From contig JAUXPP010000007.1 in assembly GCA_030683705.1 (NCBI GenBank), positions 1 through 36,437 of the forward strand: DNA of 36,437 bases, given 5' to 3'. Source of the stretch: Polaromonas sp. Lineage in GTDB: Bacteria; Pseudomonadota; Gammaproteobacteria; Burkholderiales; Burkholderiaceae_C. This document shows, piece after piece, positions 33,945 to 36,437 of this stretch. Position 1 is the first letter of the stretch; every line of letters starts with the position of its first letter. Both the position numbers and the translations under genes were made by a program. The notes beneath the pieces were generated by a model. That model had not been told where the DNA came from, did no database searches, and was given only the letters and a program-made list of their open reading frames with translations.

Positions 33945-34829
33945 TCATTTCTGAAACACCTTGGGCGTCGTCGCCAGGTGAAAGCCGTCAAAGGGTTTGA
34001 CCGCCTCACGCTGTTGCGCCGCGGCATCGGGCAGCCGCATCGGCCAGCCCATGCGCACTTGCGGCCGCGCGCCGTCCACCCGCAGCACGCTGCCGCTGAT
34101 GAAACTGGCCGCCGGGCTCAGCAAAAACACAATCGCCGCCGAGGTTTCCGCCTCGGTGCCGAAGCGGCCCAGCGGCACGGTGTTGCGCATCTCGCGCAGC
34201 ATGGCGCCGGCTTCGGGCGGGTAGTGGTCCATGCCGCTGGACGCGATGTAACCGGGCGCCACCGCATTGACCCGCACCCCGCTGTGCGCCCATTCGGCGG
34301 CCGCGGTTTCGGTGAAGCTGACCATGCCGGCCCGCGCCGCGCCGCTGTGGCCCATGGACGGCATGGATCCCCAGATGTCGGCCACGATATTGACGATGCT
34401 GCCGCCGTGCGCGGCCATGGACTGCAGGTAACACTCGCGCGCCATCAGGAATCCGCCCGTCAGGTTGGTGTTGATGACCGCTTCCCAGCCCTTGGCGCTG
34501 ATGCTTTCCAGCGGCGCGATGTACTGGCCGCCCGCGTTGTTGACCAGCGCGTCGATCCGGCCCTGCGCGATCACGATGGCCGCGACCGTCGTCTGCACGG
34601 CGGCCTCCTGGCGGATGTCGCAGGGGTGGAAACTGGCGCGGCCGCCGGCGGCCACAATCTCCCCGGCCACCTCGTGCAGCTTCTCGAGCTTGCGGCCGAT
34701 CAGCACCACGTGCGCGCCCAGCGCCGCCAGCTCATGCGCGGTGCAGCGGCCTATGCCGGAGCCACCGCCGGTGACCACCACGATCTTGCCGGCAAACAGG
34801 CCGGCACTGAACACGGAACGGTAAGTCAT
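33945..34829 (-). CDS. Short-chain dehydrogenase/reductase, AtuB/AtuG-like, PECR-type active site
   Basis: This 294-residue SDR has the NAD(P) motif 'TGGGSGIG' (20-27) and 'NNAGGQY'. In place of the usual catalytic YxxxK it reads 'HSGAARAGMVSF', the same motif as in peroxisomal trans-2-enoyl-CoA reductase (PECR) and AtuG-type proteins. A ~30-residue C-terminal tail follows the SDR core. In the Atu cluster, SDRs oxidise or reduce terpenoid intermediates; the PECR-like motif here hints at a CoA-ester reductase. The ATG at 34829 overlaps the tetR stop (ATGA). Confidence 0.85.
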   Translation of the reverse strand: MTYRSVFSAGLFAGKIVVVTGGGSGIGRCTAHELAALGAHVVLIGRKLEKLHEVAGEIVAAGGRASFHPCDIRQEAAVQTTVAAIVIAQGRIDALVNNAGGQYIAPLESISAKGWEAVINTNLTGGFLMARECYLQSMAAHGGSIVNIVADIWGSMPSMGHSGAARAGMVSFTETAAAEWAHSGVRVNAVAPGYIASSGMDHYPPEAGAMLREMRNTVPLGRFGTEAETSAAIVFLLSPAASFISGSVLRVDGARPQVRMGWPMRLPDAAAQQREAVKPFDGFHLATTPKVFQK

Positions 34830-35548
34830 GGGCGGGCTTTCCTTGTGGAGGGCGCGTGATCTTCGCCAATGAAGAGAGCCATCGCCGCATCGGCGAGTTC
34901 GTCGAGCGAAGCGCCCTTTTTGGCATCGAACCACTGCACCGACCAGTTCAGCGCGCCGAACATCAGCAGGCGCGCCAGCTTGACCGGGCAACGCAACCGG
35001 CCCTGCCGGTGCAGGGCCTGCAACACCGGCTCCCAGACGGCTTCATAGTCGCTTTGCAATTTGGCGAGCACGGCGCGCTGCCGGGCCGTGATGGAGCGCG
35101 ACTCATACAGCATCACCGGGATGAAGTCACTGCCGGGACCCAGCAGCACGTCGAAGTGGTTGCGCACCAGCACGTGCAGCTGGGCTGCCGCATCGGGCGC
35201 GGCCGGCGCAGCAGCTTGCAAGGCCGCGGTCTGGCGCTCGATGGCCGAGCGCATGCCCTCGGCCATCACCGCATGCAGCAACGCGCCCTTGCTCTTGAAG
35301 TGATAAAACGGCGACCCGCTGTGCATGCCGACCGCCGTCGCAATATCGCGCGTGCTGGTGCCTTCGAAGCCCTTGCGGCGGAACAGCCGGGCCGCCGCAT
35401 GGACCAGCTCGACGCGGCGATTGCCGTCGTCGCGCTCGGCAACGGTTTTGCGCGGCCGGCCGCGCGGGCGCTTTTCGGCGACGGCGCCCTGCGCTTCGGC
35501 CGCAGGCCTGACACGGGCAGAACGTTTTGACGCGGCGGGTTTGTCCAT
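34826..35548 (-). CDS. TetR family transcriptional regulator, predicted regulator of the island
   Basis: The 240-residue regulator has a basic, proline/alanine-rich N-terminal tail ('RPRGRPRK') and a TetR helix-turn-helix 'GTSTRDIATAVGMHSGSPFYHFKSKGALL' at about 63-92. The rest is a helical ligand-binding domain. It is the first gene of operon B and sits downstream of a 30-bp palindrome at 35575-35604, which suggests autoregulation. By analogy with AtuR, the TetR repressor of the Pseudomonas atu cluster, it may release DNA upon binding an acyl-CoA. The start ATG at 35548 is preferred over the frame extension to 35566. Confidence 0.9.
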   Translation of the reverse strand: MDKPAASKRSARVRPAAEAQGAVAEKRPRGRPRKTVAERDDGNRRVELVHAAARLFRRKGFEGTSTRDIATAVGMHSGSPFYHFKSKGALLHAVMAEGMRSAIERQTAALQAAAPAAPDAAAQLHVLVRNHFDVLLGPGSDFIPVMLYESRSITARQRAVLAKLQSDYEAVWEPVLQALHRQGRLRCPVKLARLLMFGALNWSVQWFDAKKGASLDELADAAMALFIGEDHAPSTRKARP

Positions 35549-35574
35549 GGCATGAGACCATACCAAATGCCGAT

Positions 35575-35604
35575 ATTTTTAGCAAGCACGTGCTTTGTAA
35601 AAAT
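35575..35604. promoter_or_regulatory. 30-bp palindrome, predicted TetR operator (site 2)
   Basis: The core GCAAGCACGTGCTTTG (35582-35597) is flanked by ATTTTTA and TAAAAAT; half-sites match at 13 of 15 positions. It starts 26 bp upstream of the tetR ATG and is 26/30 identical to site 1 at 19657-19686. Confidence 0.8.
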
Positions 35605-35710
35605 AACCGGTTGACGAGCTGACGATCTTTACACGCCCGGGACTGGCGCTTTGTACGTCGGACACCCGGCAGTCAGACCATGAAGCCTCACCAACCACCG
35701 GAGTAGCTCC

Positions 35711-36115
35711 ATGAAATCCACAGCCATTGTCTGCGCCGCCGCCCTCGCGGCCTTGAGCTTCGGCTCGCTGTCCTTCGCGCAGGACTTCGACCGGCGCGGC
35801 AGGATTGCCGAGCCGCCACGTTTCGAACAGCGCGGCCCCGCCGGGCATCACATGCACGACGACCACAGCTTCCATGCACGCCAGGCCGAGCGCCGCGCCA
35901 TGCGCCAGGATCACCGCTTCGAGGCGCGCGGTCCGCAGTTCCACCGCGGCGACCGTTTGCCGTCCCAGTACCGCAGCCAGCGCGGAATGAACGACTGGCA
36001 GGCCCGGCACCTGCATGCGCCCGCATACGGCCAGCAATGGGTCCAGGTGGGGGCGGACTACGCGCTGATCGCGATTGCCACCGGTGTGATTGCGCAGCTG
36101 GTGTTGAACCGCTGA
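35711..36115 (+). CDS. RcnB-like small secreted protein
   Basis: The 134-residue protein has a signal peptide (about 1-23, 'MKSTAIVCAAALAALSFGSLSFA'), a histidine-rich stretch 'GHHMHDDHSFHARQ' around 46-60, and a C-terminal RcnB-type domain 'QFHRGDRLPSQYRSQRGMNDW' with 'QWVQVGADYALIAIATGVI'. RcnB proteins are periplasmic factors linked to nickel/cobalt homeostasis, but many such proteins are of unknown role. GGAG lies about 8 nt before the ATG. It is divergent from the tetR gene and not obviously part of the island. Confidence 0.8.
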   Translation: MKSTAIVCAAALAALSFGSLSFAQDFDRRGRIAEPPRFEQRGPAGHHMHDDHSFHARQAERRAMRQDHRFEARGPQFHRGDRLPSQYRSQRGMNDWQARHLHAPAYGQQWVQVGADYALIAIATGVIAQLVLNR

Positions 36116-36164
36116 TTTGCAGTCGCCCAGCGGGGACGGGACGAGAACGTCCCCCTCCCCGCTT

Positions 36165-36193
36165 GTCATCCTGGACTGGATCCGGGATCCATC
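36165..36193. repeat. REP-like hairpin
   Basis: ATCCTGGA-CTGGA-TCCGGGAT (36168-36188) forms an 8-bp stem with one G-T pair. It is the same type as 23465-23485, where the unit reads GGATCCCGGATC. Confidence 0.7.
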
Positions 36194-36224
36194 TTGTGGT
36201 TCCTCGTGCCGTGAGGTTCGCCTG

Positions 36225-36437
36225 CACCTGCTGGCCGGGGGTTGCCCGGCGGCAACTCACTTTCTCTTGCGTCGCCAAGAGAAAGTAAGCAAAGAGAAGG
36301 CGACCCGATGGTCCGGGTCCCTCCGCTTCGCTGCGGGCAACCTGCGGTGCTCGCCGAAAACGGGGCCGGGCTCGAACTCGCTTCGCTCAGACAATCGCCC
36401 GTCCTGATCCGTTTTCGGCTGCGCTCCTCGGCCCAGC
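36225..36437. repeat. Widely dispersed long repeat with two inverted-repeat pairs
   Basis: CTTTCTCTTG (36260-36269) pairs with CAAGAGAAAG (36276-36285) around the loop CGTCGC. GCCGAAAACGG (36353-36363) pairs with CCGTTTTCGGC (36409-36419). Between them is the CTTCGCTGCGGG-like block. I recall this sequence type as a repeat common in many beta- and gammaproteobacterial genomes; function unknown. It may continue beyond the window. Confidence 0.65.

Larger units (their letters stand above)
36116..36437. other. Repeat-rich intergenic region at the end of the window
   Basis: No gene is seen in these 322 bases. They hold a REP-like hairpin (36165-36193) and a longer repeat from about 36225 to the window end. 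Reading frames here resemble the spurious proteins often predicted from this repeat family. Confidence 0.6.

Noticed and set aside
36117..36407. 96-residue plus-strand frame at the window end
   Set aside because: It lies in a widespread repeat whose translations are frequent false gene predictions.
1..36437. CRISPR array, tRNA, rRNA, prophage or insertion sequence
   Set aside because: No regularly spaced direct repeats, no cloverleaf with a conserved T-loop, and no transposase, integrase or phage structural motifs were seen.

Overview
The window looks like a chromosomal segment of a high-GC betaproteobacterium, most likely a member of the Comamonadaceae (Polaromonas/Rhodoferax/Variovorax-like). 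This rests on family-level recognition: a class A RNase P RNA, a GltIJKL importer, an ATM1-type exporter, LivKHMGF genes, and a short 'GCTAtnnAATTnATAGCtg..GCGCA' repeat of a kind I associate with that family. No rRNA, tRNA, insertion sequence, prophage or CRISPR array was seen.

Layout. 1-1844 (+): the 3' end of a polysaccharide-deacetylase/PuuE-like gene, a GntR/FCD regulator overlapping it by ATGA, and a flavin-reductase-like protein. 1884-2223 (-): rnpB. 2342-5437 (+): an FAD-dependent dehydrogenase, a second flavin-reductase-like protein, and a ProQ/FinO RNA chaperone, closed by a terminator at 5438-5467. 5483-9544 (-): a co-directional run rnk, pyrC, NYN-LOTUS protein, DUF3025 protein, htpX. 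9774-9894: a large imperfect palindrome. 9895-13085 (-): glutamate/aspartate ABC importer gltI-(terminator)-gltJ-gltK-gltL, preceded by a HypT-like LysR gene. 14617-16464 (-): ATM1-type ABC exporter, divergent from a YciA-like acyl-CoA thioesterase (+).

17006-35548 is a catabolic island. Two minus-strand operons flank a plus-strand transport and activation block. Operon A (19580 down to 17006) holds an AtuA/DUF1446 protein, a separate small AtuA-like subunit and a crotonase-fold protein. The plus block is livHMGF, an AMP-forming acyl-CoA ligase and a LivK-type binding protein. Operon B (35548 down to 26697) is a TetR regulator, a PECR-like SDR, the AtuC-like carboxyltransferase, an AtuD-like acyl-CoA dehydrogenase, an AtuE-like hydratase, the AtuF-like biotin subunit, a second acyl-CoA dehydrogenase and a hotdog thioesterase, nearly all translationally overlapping. 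The content resembles the acyclic terpene utilisation (Atu, citronellol/geraniol) pathway of pseudomonads, but with its own Liv-type importer and CoA ligase.

The most important observation is a pair of nearly identical 30-bp palindromes (26/30 identical): one in the atuA-livH divergent intergenic region (19657-19686) and one just upstream of the tetR gene (35575-35604). This predicts that one TetR repressor controls all three transcription units. The second notable theme is six copies of a ~50-bp repeat, all in one orientation. Three lie in frame inside protein genes, one supplies the stop codon of a gene, and one sits over the predicted rnpB promoter.

35711-36115 encodes a small RcnB-like secreted protein. 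The rest of the window is repeat-rich non-coding DNA.
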